Below are positions 49,092-57,033 of a stretch of 64,000 nt of DNA, in pieces (the first letter of the stretch is position 1; each line of letters begins with the position of its first letter). The notes under the pieces are model-generated. The model was not told where the DNA came from. It saw only the letters and a list, made by a program, of their open reading frames with translations, and did not search any database. A program made the translations under genes and the position numbers. The DNA comes from DASXTW01 sp036505215 (lineage in GTDB: Bacteria > Actinomycetota > UBA4738): NCBI GenBank assembly GCA_036505215.1, contig DASXTW010000160.1, forward strand, positions 1 to 64,000, written 5' to 3'.

Positions 49092-49564
49092 CGCTTGCTT
49101 CCCTCTGCCTTCTTTCTCAATTCAACATTCCAGTCGGCCACGATGCGGGCCGAGAGGATGTCGTCATACAACACCTCGCGCTCGCCGGCGTCGGTGGAGA
49201 TCCGGACGTCGTCCTGCCCCGCCGCCATCAGCGTCCCCGTCAGGGTCTGCGTCCCATCGGGCCAGGAGGCCTTGACCTTCACCGTCTCACCCACCCGCCG
49301 CCAGAAGTCCCTGGGCTCCTTGAGCGGCCGTTCGATGCCGGGCGAGCTCACTTCCAGCGTGTAGGGGCCCGGCTCGAAGCCCTCGAGGTCCAGCCGGCGG
49401 CTGATCCGCTCACTGGTCTCGGCGATGGTGTCGAGGTCGACGCCGCCCTCGCGGTCGACGATCACACTCAGCACCTGGCGCCCCCTCCCTCGATGGAGAG
49501 CGACCTCCACGAGCTCCAGCCCTGCGGCTTCGACCACGGACCGGACCAGGCTCTCCAGGTCCAT
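49088..49564 (-). CDS. rimP: ribosome maturation factor RimP
   Basis: Started at ATG 49564 (MDLESLVRSVVEAAGLELVE), with GGGGCGAGGCGAG directly ahead; an in-frame ATG at 49579 lies against the leader terminator. The 158-residue protein has the two RimP domains: SVIVDREGGVDLDTIAETSE with RISRRLD, then YTLEVSSPGIERPLKEPRDF (family signature) and the C-terminal SH3-like barrel. RimP helps 30S maturation. It is the first gene of the rimP-nusA-ylxR-infB operon. Confidence 0.95.
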   Translation of the reverse strand: MDLESLVRSVVEAAGLELVEVALHRGRGRQVLSVIVDREGGVDLDTIAETSERISRRLDLEGFEPGPYTLEVSSPGIERPLKEPRDFWRRVGETVKVKASWPDGTQTLTGTLMAAGQDDVRISTDAGEREVLYDDILSARIVADWNVELRKKAEGSKR

Positions 49565-49581
49565 CTCGCCTCGCCCCATCG

Positions 49582-49610
49582 AAAAAGAACGTGGGCGCGT
49601 GCCCACGTTC
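49582..49610 (-). terminator. intrinsic terminator in the rimP-nusA-infB leader (attenuator candidate)
   Basis: A perfect 10-bp stem (GAACGTGGGC with GCCCACGTTC, 4-base loop, 49587-49610) followed directly by TTTTT (49582-49586) on the minus strand. The RimP start codon lies 18 bases further on, and a promoter lies about 30 bases upstream, so it separates the promoter from the operon. Confidence 0.8.
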
Positions 49611-49639
49611 GGTCAGTGCCCCTACGTTTTCCGCAAGGA

Positions 49640-49648
49640 AGTATAGCA
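49640..49648 (-). promoter_or_regulatory. extended -10 promoter of the rimP-nusA-infB operon
   Basis: The minus strand reads TGCTATACT: a TATACT hexamer (49640-49645) with the TGn extension. A -35 is weak (CTCCTT at an 18-base spacing). Initiation near 49633 gives a leader of about 70 bases that is mostly the terminator hairpin. Confidence 0.5.
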
Positions 49649-49701
49649 CTGCGTGTTTTCACGAAGGAGCAAACGACGGAGCTGTCGTGCGCGCGGGGGG
49701 C

Positions 49702-49980
49702 CTACAGACCGCGCTTTTGCCCGCCAGGCTCGTTCCAGTGGTCCCGCTTGTTCATGCGCCTGGTCATTCGATCGTCCCAGCCGCGATGGAGGGGCACTCC
49801 GAGATCGTCCGCTACCGCGAGAGCTTCCTCCTCGGAGGGGAAGACCCACCGCGTCCAGTTCCCTCCGACGTCGATGAGGAGGAGATCGAACGTGTCGAGC
49901 CCGCATCGCTGGAGGAGGGCCTCAACGTCCGGCTGGTAGGTGACGAACTTCTGGAGTTCGCCGGGAGTCGTCACTGCCAC
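49702..49980 (-). CDS. conserved actinobacterial protein of unknown function
   Basis: A 92-residue acidic protein: TTPGELQKFVTYQPDVEALL, QRCGLDTFDLLLIDVGGNWT, RWVFPSEEEALAVADDLGVP and LHRGWDDRMTRRMNKRDHWN. The FPSEEEALAVADDLGVPLHRGWDD and MNKRDHW motifs look strongly conserved and recur in my memory of actinobacterial hypothetical proteins. No domain of known function is recognised and no membrane segment is present. It ends about 60 bases before the rimP operon promoter on the same strand. Confidence 0.75.
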   Translation of the reverse strand: MAVTTPGELQKFVTYQPDVEALLQRCGLDTFDLLLIDVGGNWTRWVFPSEEEALAVADDLGVPLHRGWDDRMTRRMNKRDHWNEPGGQKRGL

Positions 49981-50093
49981 GCGTGGAGCCTAGGAGCGGG
50001 TTTCCTAAACCGCAAGCCAGCGGGAAAAGGCGTGACAATTTGCTCTGTTTGTGACGAAGTTCACTGACAGGATCGAGCATACTTGCCGATCAT

Positions 50094-50107
50094 CGAACAC
50101 ATGTTCG
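50094..50107. promoter_or_regulatory. SOS box enclosing the start codon of the HNH relic
   Basis: CGAACACATGTTCG is a perfect match to CGAACNNNNGTTCG. The ATG at 50101-50103 lies inside it, so LexA would cover the start codon. Mycobacterial 13E12-repeat genes are known to carry SOS boxes in a similar place. Confidence 0.85.
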
Positions 50108-50777
50108 ATGCCAAGCGAGTCGGGGAGCGCGTTCGGGCCGCACTCCTGGCCTATCCCGATCCCTCCGGGCTGACGGAGGACCAAGCCGAGGCTGGATTCG
50201 CCCAGCTCCAGCGGATCTCCGAGCTGGTGGAGGCCAAGCGGCTGCGGTGGCTGGCCGAGCTGGAACGACGCGCTTCGTACCGCCAGGACGGATACCTATC
50301 GGCGGCGGCATGGCTTTCGGACCGGTTCGGACTTGCCGCCGGACAGGCCGGGGAAGGACCAGACCCGAACATCGCCGGTGCGAGTTGGACCACACGGGGG
50401 CGGTCCATCCTGCCACGGCCCATCGCCTGGCCTGCGACGCCTCGGTCTTGCCGGTGGTCATGGGCGGCCCATCCGAGCCCCTGGATGTCGGGAGGAGAAC
50501 CCCGGTGGTGTCGGCAGCCCTGCCCCGGGCGGTCGCCCTCAGAGATCGTCGGTGCCGATTTCCTGGGTGCTACCGGCCTCACGCGTGGTGTGAAGCGCAC
50601 CACGTCGTCCATTGGGCCGACGGAGGGGTGACCGCGCTTCACAACCTGATTCCGCTGTGCCGGCCCCACCACCGCCTCATGCATGAGGGTGGGTTCGGGG
50701 TGAAGATGCTCAAGGGCAGGCCCATGTTCCGACGGCCGGATGGGTCGCTGCTCGATGAGGGAAGGGCCCCTCCGTAG
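50101..50777 (+). pseudogene. remnant of a DUF222/HNH endonuclease (13E12-repeat family)
   Basis: From ATG 50101 the frame gives the DUF222 N-terminus: MFDAKRVGERVRAALLAYPD, LQRISELVEAKRLRWLAELE and YLSAAAWLSDRFGLAAGQA. At about 50345 the family match jumps and moves to another frame: CELDHTGAVHPATAHRLACD, RAVALRDRRCRFPGCYRPHA, WCEAHHVVHWADGGVTALHN and LIPLCRPHHRLMHEGGFG, with the HNH zinc/catalytic motifs intact up to the TAG at 50775-50777. Around 200 residues between the two parts are missing. Full members have 350-500 residues, so this is a deletion derivative. The family is widespread and multicopy in actinobacteria, and its function is unclear. Confidence 0.85.
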
Positions 50778-50816
50778 AGGTCGAGAGTCGTCCAGTCGGG
50801 TAGGAACACACACTGG

Positions 50817-52526
50817 CTAGCGTGCTGACGCCAGCAGGTGCTGCGCCGCCGTGACGGCGTCCTTGAGTGGGGCCTTTTCCCGTTGCCCGGCGGCTCGCGC
50901 TTTCAAGTCCACGCTCCCCGACTCGATCCCGCGCTTGCCCACGACCACCTGGACCGGGTAGCCGATCAGGTCGGCGTCAGCGAACTTCACCCCCGCTGTG
51001 ACTACCCGATCGTCGAGGACGACCTCGATCCTGCCCTCCTGGAACGCCGCGTAGAGGCGCTCACCAGCCTCCACGACGGCCGGCTGATCCATGTTGGTCG
51101 GGATGACCACGACCTCATATGGGGCCAGTGCTTTCGGCCACGTAAGCCCGGCTTCGTCGTTGAACTGCTCGGCCGCGGCCGCCACGATCCGATCCACCCC
51201 GATCCCGTAGCAACCCATCTGGAAGGGCTGCTCGGTGCCGTCCTCGTCCACGAACGTCGCCTTGAGTGGCTTGGAATACCGCGCACCGAGCTGATAGACG
51301 TGCCCGAGGACCATCCCGCGCGACAGGATCAGCCTGCCCCCGCACACGGGGCAGGGGTCCCCCTCGCGGACCTGGGACACGTCCTCCCACCGGTCCACGC
51401 GGAAATCGCGGCCCTCGTTGGCCCCGGTGACATGAAAGTCGGTCTTGTTGGCCCCGGTCACCCAGTTCTTCCCGGCGCGCACGGAGTGGTCGGCGATGAC
51501 CGTGACGTCCTCAGGGAGACCTTGGGGTCCCACGAATCCCTTGATCAGGCCACGCTGGGCGAAGTCGTCCTCAGAGAATGGCTTCACGGGGGCGGGCCAC
51601 ATCGCCCGCCGTACCTTCTCCTCGTTGACCTCCCTGTCCCCGGGGATCAACACGGCCACGGTCCCGCCGCCCGCGTCGTACACCATGCACTTGAGCATCT
51701 CGGACGGCTTGCGGTCGAGGAGTTGCGAAACGGCATCGATGCTCGAGCGCCCGGGAGTGGGGACTTCCGTCAAGGGCTCGAGGTTCGAGCGGGACACGGG
51801 CTCCGGAGCCCGAGCCGTGGCGGCCTCGAGGTCCGCGGCGTAGTTGCACTTGTCGCAGTACACGAACAGGTCCTCCCCGACATCCGTGAGGGCCATGAAC
51901 TCGTGGTTCACATCGCCGCCGATCTGCCCGGGATCGGCCTCGACGACCCGGTATTGCAGGCCACAGCGATCGCACACTCGCTTGTACGCCTCGAACATCA
52001 CACCGTAGGAGGCTCGCATCCCCTCCTCGTCACGGTCGAACGAGTACGCATCCTTCATCAGGAACTCCCGTCCCCGGAGCAGCCCGAACCGAGGCCGGAA
52101 CTCGTCGCGGTACTTCCACTCGATCTGGTACAGGTTCACCGGTAGATCTCTATATGAGGTGAACTCGCCTGCCACGAGCGGCGTGACGACCTCTTCGTGG
52201 GTGGGGCCCAGGCCCAGCTCCCGACCATGACGATCCTTGAGCTTGAACATCAGTTCTCCGTACGTTTGCCAGCGCCCGGTGACCTTCCACGGCTCGGCAG
52301 GCAGGATGATCGGCATCCGGATCTCTTGGGCGCCCGCTGCGTCCATCTCCTCCCGCACGATCTGCTCGACCTTGCGCAGCGTCCGCCACCCGAGGGGAAG
52401 CCATGTGTACGCGCCGGCCATCACCTTGCGGATGTACGCGGCGCGAAGCAGCAACTGATGCGAGGCGATCTCGGCCTCGGCCGGAGCCTCCCGCAGGGTA
52501 CGTGCGAAGAGGTTGGACATGCGCAT
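50817..52526 (-). CDS. proS: prolyl-tRNA synthetase
   Basis: A 569-residue bacterial-type class II synthetase: motif 1 VMAGAYTWLPLGWRTLRKVE, motif 2 IEWKYRDEFRPRFGLLRGRE then FLMKDAYSF, the editing insertion (LDRKPSEMLKCMVYDAGGGT), motif 3 QMGCYGIGVDRIVAAAAEQF, and the anticodon-binding domain. Four Cys in VYCDKCNYAAD and CPVCGGR are typical. Starts at 52526 and 52520 (MSNLFARTL) are both possible. It charges tRNA-Pro; the ispG-proS-rimP neighbourhood is conserved, here interrupted by the ABC and Crp genes. Confidence 0.98.
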   Translation of the reverse strand: MRMSNLFARTLREAPAEAEIASHQLLLRAAYIRKVMAGAYTWLPLGWRTLRKVEQIVREEMDAAGAQEIRMPIILPAEPWKVTGRWQTYGELMFKLKDRHGRELGLGPTHEEVVTPLVAGEFTSYRDLPVNLYQIEWKYRDEFRPRFGLLRGREFLMKDAYSFDRDEEGMRASYGVMFEAYKRVCDRCGLQYRVVEADPGQIGGDVNHEFMALTDVGEDLFVYCDKCNYAADLEAATARAPEPVSRSNLEPLTEVPTPGRSSIDAVSQLLDRKPSEMLKCMVYDAGGGTVAVLIPGDREVNEEKVRRAMWPAPVKPFSEDDFAQRGLIKGFVGPQGLPEDVTVIADHSVRAGKNWVTGANKTDFHVTGANEGRDFRVDRWEDVSQVREGDPCPVCGGRLILSRGMVLGHVYQLGARYSKPLKATFVDEDGTEQPFQMGCYGIGVDRIVAAAAEQFNDEAGLTWPKALAPYEVVVIPTNMDQPAVVEAGERLYAAFQEGRIEVVLDDRVVTAGVKFADADLIGYPVQVVVGKRGIESGSVDLKARAAGQREKAPLKDAVTAAQHLLASAR

Positions 52527-52761
52527 GGCAACTCAGGATACGGGATGCGTTTGCGGCCGGACCGGAAGTTGCTCTCGCCCGGAGCCGCAGGGCCATGACC
52601 ACTCGATCTCTGTCCCGGACGGGACATTCACCACAGCTTCGTCGCGATCGGCTTCCTGCAGGGACCGGCTCGTCTCGTATACGGAGATGAGGGCCTCATC
52701 CGAGGGCCGTAACGGTGCGCCCACGCTTGCTCCCGCGAGAGCACGCGAGAAGGGAGGAAGA

Positions 52762-54477
52762 ATGCGGTTACGTTGGCTCATCAGGGCCATGGCCCTGCTC
52801 GGGATCCTGGCCGTTGTGGCGACGGCGTGCGGTGGGGGAAAGAAGACGACCTCCGGTCAGACGACCGGCACCCCGAGCGGGCAACCCAGAAAGGGCGGTT
52901 CGATCGTGGTCGGCGCCGAGCAGTGGCCGGAGTGCGTGAATCCGATCACCAGCTGCTCCTCCGCGACGTGGTACTGGTACTCGGTCGCCGAGCACGTCAT
53001 GCCCTATGCCATGGTGCTGAACCTGCAGGGCAACTTCGTGGCGTCTCCCTTGCTGGTGGAGGCCCCCACCCTGGACAACGGCGGGATCACCCAGAATCCC
53101 TTCACGGTCACGCTCAAGATCAATCCCAGGGCGACATGGGCGGACGGACAGCCGATCACCTCGGCAGACGTCGACTTCACCTGGCGCGCCATCATGAACA
53201 CCACCGGCGCGTACACGACGGTCGGCTACGACCAGATCCAGGCCATCGACACCAGCGACCCCAAGACGGCGGTCATCAAGTTCAAGAAGGTCTTCGTGGA
53301 CTGGCCCGATCTGTTCGGCGGCGTCTACCAGGGGATCCTGGAGAAGGCGGCGTTCCCCAAGTTCGCCAACGACCCCAAGCCGAACCTGAAGAACGAGATG
53401 CAGTCCAGCATTCCCTTCTCAGGCGGCCCCTGGGTCCTGAAGAGCTGGAGCAAGGACCAGGCCGTGCTGGTGCGGAACGACAAGTATTACGGCCAGGTGC
53501 CTCTGCTCGACCAGGTCACCATCGTTCCGCGGACCGATCAGGCGACTGAGATCCAGTCGCTGATGACAGGGGAGGTCTCGGCGATCTACCCGCAGCCCTC
53601 CGACGTCAGCCTGTTGGACCAGGTCTCGTCCAACTCGAACGTCAAGGCGGTCGGATCGGACGGAGCCTACTTCGAGGCTCTGTGGTTCAACCTCGATTCC
53701 CCGCCGATGAACGACCCCAAGGTTCGAGAGGCGTTCATGTATGCCGTCGACCGGAAGGCCGTCATCGACGCGATCATCAAGTTGAACAATCCCAACGCGG
53801 AGGTGCTGAATTGCGGATTCGTGTCGTTCCCGAACATCGGGCCATGGTGTCAGACCAAGCCGTTCCAGCAGTTCACCTACGATCCGGCCAAGGCCAAACA
53901 GATCCTGGGGAGCGATGGGTGGAGCTGCAGCGCAACCCCCTGCACGAAGAACGGGAAGCAGCTGACGGTGGAGTACTCGACGGTAGCCGACAACACCCGG
54001 CGCACCACCACCCAGGAGCTCCTCCAGAGCAAGGTCAAGTCGGCCGGGTTCGGCTTCAAGATCAAGAACTACGAAGCCGGCATCCTGTTCGGTGACGTGG
54101 GACCCAAGGGAAAGTTCACCATCGCCGACTACGCTACCGGCGGGTCGGTCGACCCCAGCATCACGAGCACGCTGGCCTGCGAGAACATCCCCTCGACGAA
54201 GAACCAGTTCGGAGGGGGGAACTGGAACCACTGGTGCGACACGGCAGCCACGAACTTGATGCACCAGAGCGACCGGGAGCTGGACCAGAGCAAGCGGCTC
54301 AACCTCTTCAACCAGATTTACGCTGCGGAGGCAAAGGACTTCGTGTCTCTTCCGCTATACGTCCTGCCGAACGTGGGCGCGTGGCGGACGGACAAGATCG
54401 CCGGTCCCATCTCCGCGTACATCCCGTCGAATCTCGGGATGTTCTGGAATCTGAATCAGTGGTACCTGGCTTCGTAG
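52762..54477 (+). CDS. ABC transporter substrate-binding lipoprotein, family 5 (peptide type)
   Basis: Started at ATG 52762 with AGGGAGGAAG. The 571-residue lipoprotein has a signal RLRWLIRAMALLGILAVVAT with mature Cys22 (TAC), a Gly/Thr-rich linker, and the SBP_bac_5 fold: PFTVTLKINPRATWADGQPI then TSADVDFTWRAIM, LKSWSKDQAVLVRNDKYYGQ, FEALWFNLDSPPMNDPKVRE then AFMYAVDRKAVI. Family members bind oligopeptides, nickel or sugars. No permease or ATPase genes are adjacent, so it is an orphan. The domain carries extra Cys (CVNPITSC, SCSATPC). A strong terminator follows. Confidence 0.9.
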   Translation: MRLRWLIRAMALLGILAVVATACGGGKKTTSGQTTGTPSGQPRKGGSIVVGAEQWPECVNPITSCSSATWYWYSVAEHVMPYAMVLNLQGNFVASPLLVEAPTLDNGGITQNPFTVTLKINPRATWADGQPITSADVDFTWRAIMNTTGAYTTVGYDQIQAIDTSDPKTAVIKFKKVFVDWPDLFGGVYQGILEKAAFPKFANDPKPNLKNEMQSSIPFSGGPWVLKSWSKDQAVLVRNDKYYGQVPLLDQVTIVPRTDQATEIQSLMTGEVSAIYPQPSDVSLLDQVSSNSNVKAVGSDGAYFEALWFNLDSPPMNDPKVREAFMYAVDRKAVIDAIIKLNNPNAEVLNCGFVSFPNIGPWCQTKPFQQFTYDPAKAKQILGSDGWSCSATPCTKNGKQLTVEYSTVADNTRRTTTQELLQSKVKSAGFGFKIKNYEAGILFGDVGPKGKFTIADYATGGSVDPSITSTLACENIPSTKNQFGGGNWNHWCDTAATNLMHQSDRELDQSKRLNLFNQIYAAEAKDFVSLPLYVLPNVGAWRTDKIAGPISAYIPSNLGMFWNLNQWYLAS

Positions 54478-54488
54478 GAAGCCGAGAG

Positions 54489-54520
54489 AAACAGGCCCCG
54501 GGAACTCCGGGGCCTGTTTT
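54489..54520 (+). terminator. intrinsic terminator after the ABC binding-protein gene
   Basis: ACAGGCCCCGG, loop GAACT, CCGGGGCCTGT (11 bp) followed by TTTT. The A-rich 5' side (GAGAAACA) makes it work on the minus strand as well, where the Crp-family gene ends at 54556. Confidence 0.9.
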
Positions 54521-54555
54521 CTGCCCTCCGTGAGTCCGGCGCAGTTGGAATATAT

Positions 54556-55305
54556 CTATGCAGCGATCCGGTGGAGCCGTTCTCGATCGAGGATCTCCAC
54601 GCGCCGGTAGGTCAGCCGGACCAGCCCCTCGCGCTCGAACTCTTTGAGGATCCGGTTCACCCGAGGCCTGGAGGCTCCGAGCAGCCCGGCGAGCGTGGAC
54701 TGAGGCAGGCGGATCAGACCCTCGTCGCCCCCCGCTTCGTCCAGCAGGAGCGCCGCCACCCGCGATTTCAGGGTCCCGCTGATGAGTTCACCAAGGCGGT
54801 GCTGCATGCGATCCATCCGACGAGCAAGGGTCCAGATGAACGCACGGGCCAGGCCCGGCCTGGTCGCCAGCAACCCGCTGAGCTCCTCCGCCCCGATGAC
54901 GAGGAGCGTGGCGGGAGTCACTGTCCGGGCGCTGAACGCGGACGGAGTCCCGGCCACGAAAGGGGCGGCCCCGAGCAGGTCACCCGGCCGCAGGATCTCG
55001 AAGACCACCCGGCGGCGTCCTGCCAACCGATACAGCTCGATCTCCCCGGCCTGGACTGACGCGACGAAATCGACCAGCTGGCCTTCGGAGAACAGCCTCG
55101 TGCCCGGAGCGGCCTGAACGGCCTCCACCAGGTCCTCGAGCTCGCTCAGCTCGCTCTCCGACGGCTCCATCCACCGTGGCCGACCCAGGGACGACGCCAC
55201 CCCGGAGGCCCGCCTCAGCAGGTCCCGCACCGATGGATCGGCACGGTGACGCCGATGGCTGGACACCTCGGAGGCTGATTGCGTGGCCGCCATCGCAACA
55301 GCCAA
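54556..55305 (-). CDS. Crp/Fnr-family transcriptional regulator
   Basis: The 249-residue protein has a 60-residue N-terminal extension (Arg/Ser-rich), then a cyclic-nucleotide-binding-like domain (PGTRLFSEGQLVDFVASVQA, GEIELYRLAGRRRVVFEILR, PGDLLGAAPFVAG), a dimer helix and a winged helix: LPQSTLAGLLGASRPRVNRI with LKEFEREGLVRL. The cAMP-contact Arg-Ser of true CRP is not evident (ARTVTPATLLV follows the sheet), and no Cys cluster for Fe-S is present, so the ligand is unknown. It is convergent with the ABC gene and downstream of ispG. Confidence 0.88.
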   Translation of the reverse strand: MAVAMAATQSASEVSSHRRHRADPSVRDLLRRASGVASSLGRPRWMEPSESELSELEDLVEAVQAAPGTRLFSEGQLVDFVASVQAGEIELYRLAGRRRVVFEILRPGDLLGAAPFVAGTPSAFSARTVTPATLLVIGAEELSGLLATRPGLARAFIWTLARRMDRMQHRLGELISGTLKSRVAALLLDEAGGDEGLIRLPQSTLAGLLGASRPRVNRILKEFEREGLVRLTYRRVEILDRERLHRIAA

Positions 55306-55348
55306 ACCTAGTACCGATCGATGTGGAGGAATTGTGTAGGCCGTGACG

Positions 55349-56452
55349 CTACTCAGCAGCCGCGGTGGCCTCGAGCTCCTTCTCCCGAGCCATCTTCCTG
55401 GCCTCTTCGATCAGGACTTCGACAATCTTGTCTTCGGGGATGCGATGCTCGCGCACCTCGCCTTTCACGATGAGCTGACCGTACCCCTTCCCGGCGGCGA
55501 TCCCGAGGTCTGCCTCTCGCGCCTCGCCGGGCCCGTTCACCACGCACCCCATCACGGCCACCCTGATCGGAGCCTTCAGTCCCTCCCGCTCCAGGGCCTC
55601 GTTCACCTGCTTGGTCAAGCCGAGCACGTCGACCTCGGCCCGGCCGCACGACGGGCAGGCGACGAGGTCCAGGCCGCGCTTCTTCAAGCCGAGAGACTGC
55701 AAGATCCAGTTGCCGACCTTGACCTCCTCGACAGGATCATCCGTCAGCGACACCCGGATGGTGTCCCCGATCCCCTCCGCCAGCAGCGTGCCGATGCCGA
55801 CGGCCGACTTCACCCCACCCGAGGGCATGGGCCCGGCCTCGGTGACCCCGAGGTGCAGCGGGTAGTCGCATCTCTCCGCGAGCATCCGGTAGGCATCGAT
55901 CATCACCCGCGGGTTGGAGTGCTTCACCGAGATCTTGATGTCGAAGAAATCCTCGTCCTCGAGGATCCGGGCCTCTCCGAGCGCGCTCTCCACCAGGGCC
56001 TCCGCCGTCGGCGCGCCGTGCTTCGCCAGCAGTTCCTTCTCCAGCGATCCGGCGTTGACGCCGATCCGGATGGGGACGCCGCGACCTTTCGCTTCGCGAG
56101 CGATCAGCCGGACCTTGTCCTGGTATTTGATGTTGCCGGGGTTGATCCGCAGTCCGTGGATCCCGCCTTCGAGGGCGGCCATGGCGTACTTCCACTGGAA
56201 GTGGATATCGGCGATGACGGGGATCGTGGCATGTTCGGCGATCGTCTTGAGGGCTTCGGCGTCCTCCCAGTGGGGAACGGCCACCCGCACGAGCTCGCAT
56301 CCCGTCGCCACCAGGGCGGCCATCTGCTGAAGGGTGGCGTTCACGTCCGCCGTCTTGGTGGTGGTCATCGACTGGACGCGGATGGGGGCGTCGCCGCCAA
56401 CCTCGACCCAGCCAACCCGGATTTTCCTCGATTTTCTGCGTTCACCCAGCAT
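55349..56452 (-). CDS. ispG: 4-hydroxy-3-methylbut-2-en-1-yl diphosphate synthase
   Basis: A 367-residue Fe-S enzyme of the MEP pathway that converts MEcPP to HMBPP. It has an N-terminal TIM barrel (VGWVEVGGDAPIRVQSMTTT, VPVIADIHFQWKYAMAALEG as read VIADIHF, GLRINPGNI) and a C-terminal cluster domain with the Cys ligands in LVACPSCGRAEVDVL and GCVVNGPGEAREADLG, and the conserved Glu nearby. It cannot start far from MLGERRKSRKIRVGWVEV. dxr lies three genes upstream (rseP and the two-component genes between), a common arrangement apart from the inserted regulators. Confidence 0.97.
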   Translation of the reverse strand: MLGERRKSRKIRVGWVEVGGDAPIRVQSMTTTKTADVNATLQQMAALVATGCELVRVAVPHWEDAEALKTIAEHATIPVIADIHFQWKYAMAALEGGIHGLRINPGNIKYQDKVRLIAREAKGRGVPIRIGVNAGSLEKELLAKHGAPTAEALVESALGEARILEDEDFFDIKISVKHSNPRVMIDAYRMLAERCDYPLHLGVTEAGPMPSGGVKSAVGIGTLLAEGIGDTIRVSLTDDPVEEVKVGNWILQSLGLKKRGLDLVACPSCGRAEVDVLGLTKQVNEALEREGLKAPIRVAVMGCVVNGPGEAREADLGIAAGKGYGQLIVKGEVREHRIPEDKIVEVLIEEARKMAREKELEATAAAE

Positions 56453-56505
56453 TTCAAGTCCAGTATCTCAACTCTGTGGATGGGACTGGTCTGACTCTTC
56501 GACGG

Positions 56506-56955
56506 TCAGTCCCCAAACACATGAAAAACAATCAGACGGTCCTTCGGCTCGTCCAGCTCCAGGAGGAGCAGCCGCTGCCACTGGCCGAACATCGGCTCGC
56601 CGGCGGCCACCGGGATGGCATGGGAGGTCGCCCCGAGGACCATCTGGGTCACGTGGGCCTGACCGTTGGCCCGCTCATGCCCTTCCTGAAGATTCTGCGT
56701 CCGCCGCTCCAGGTCGTCGTGGGCGTAATAGACGTTGCCCGGCACCAGTTCCTCCATCCTGCGACGGAGGTCGTCCAGCGCCCCATCCTCCCATTCGTTG
56801 ATGAGCAGGGCGCACGTGGTGTGAGCACAGAAGGCCACCGCGCATCCTTCGGTGACGCCCGAGTCCTTGATCGCCCGGCGCAGATCGTCGGTCACGTCGA
56901 CGAAGTGATGGCGTCGCTCGGGGCGCACCTGGATGGTCAGTGTCGTCGACTTCAC
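56506..56955 (-). CDS. YjbQ family protein (UPF0047)
   Basis: A 149-residue single-domain protein: FCAHTTCALLINEWEDGALD, NVYYAHDDLERRTQNLQEGH, ERANGQAHVTQMVLGATSHA and LGQWQRLLLLELDEP as read GQWQRLLLLELD. These are the conserved His/Asn/Glu stretches of UPF0047, whose E. coli member YjbQ has weak thiamin phosphate synthase activity in vitro. The real role is unknown. It lies between the histidine kinase and ispG with short gaps. Confidence 0.92.
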   Translation of the reverse strand: MKSTTLTIQVRPERRHHFVDVTDDLRRAIKDSGVTEGCAVAFCAHTTCALLINEWEDGALDDLRRRMEELVPGNVYYAHDDLERRTQNLQEGHERANGQAHVTQMVLGATSHAIPVAAGEPMFGQWQRLLLLELDEPKDRLIVFHVFGD

Positions 56956-57033
56956 GCGTTCTCCTCCTTCACCCGTTTGCCGCTTCGCTGCTCGAGGCTC
57001 TCGGGCCTACCCCTTCCCGCTGGTCGAGGCTCG

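Noticed and set aside
52527..52761. T-box leader for proS in the divergent gap with the ABC gene
   Set aside because: No T-box sequence, specifier loop or terminator-antiterminator pair was found, only a divergent promoter region.
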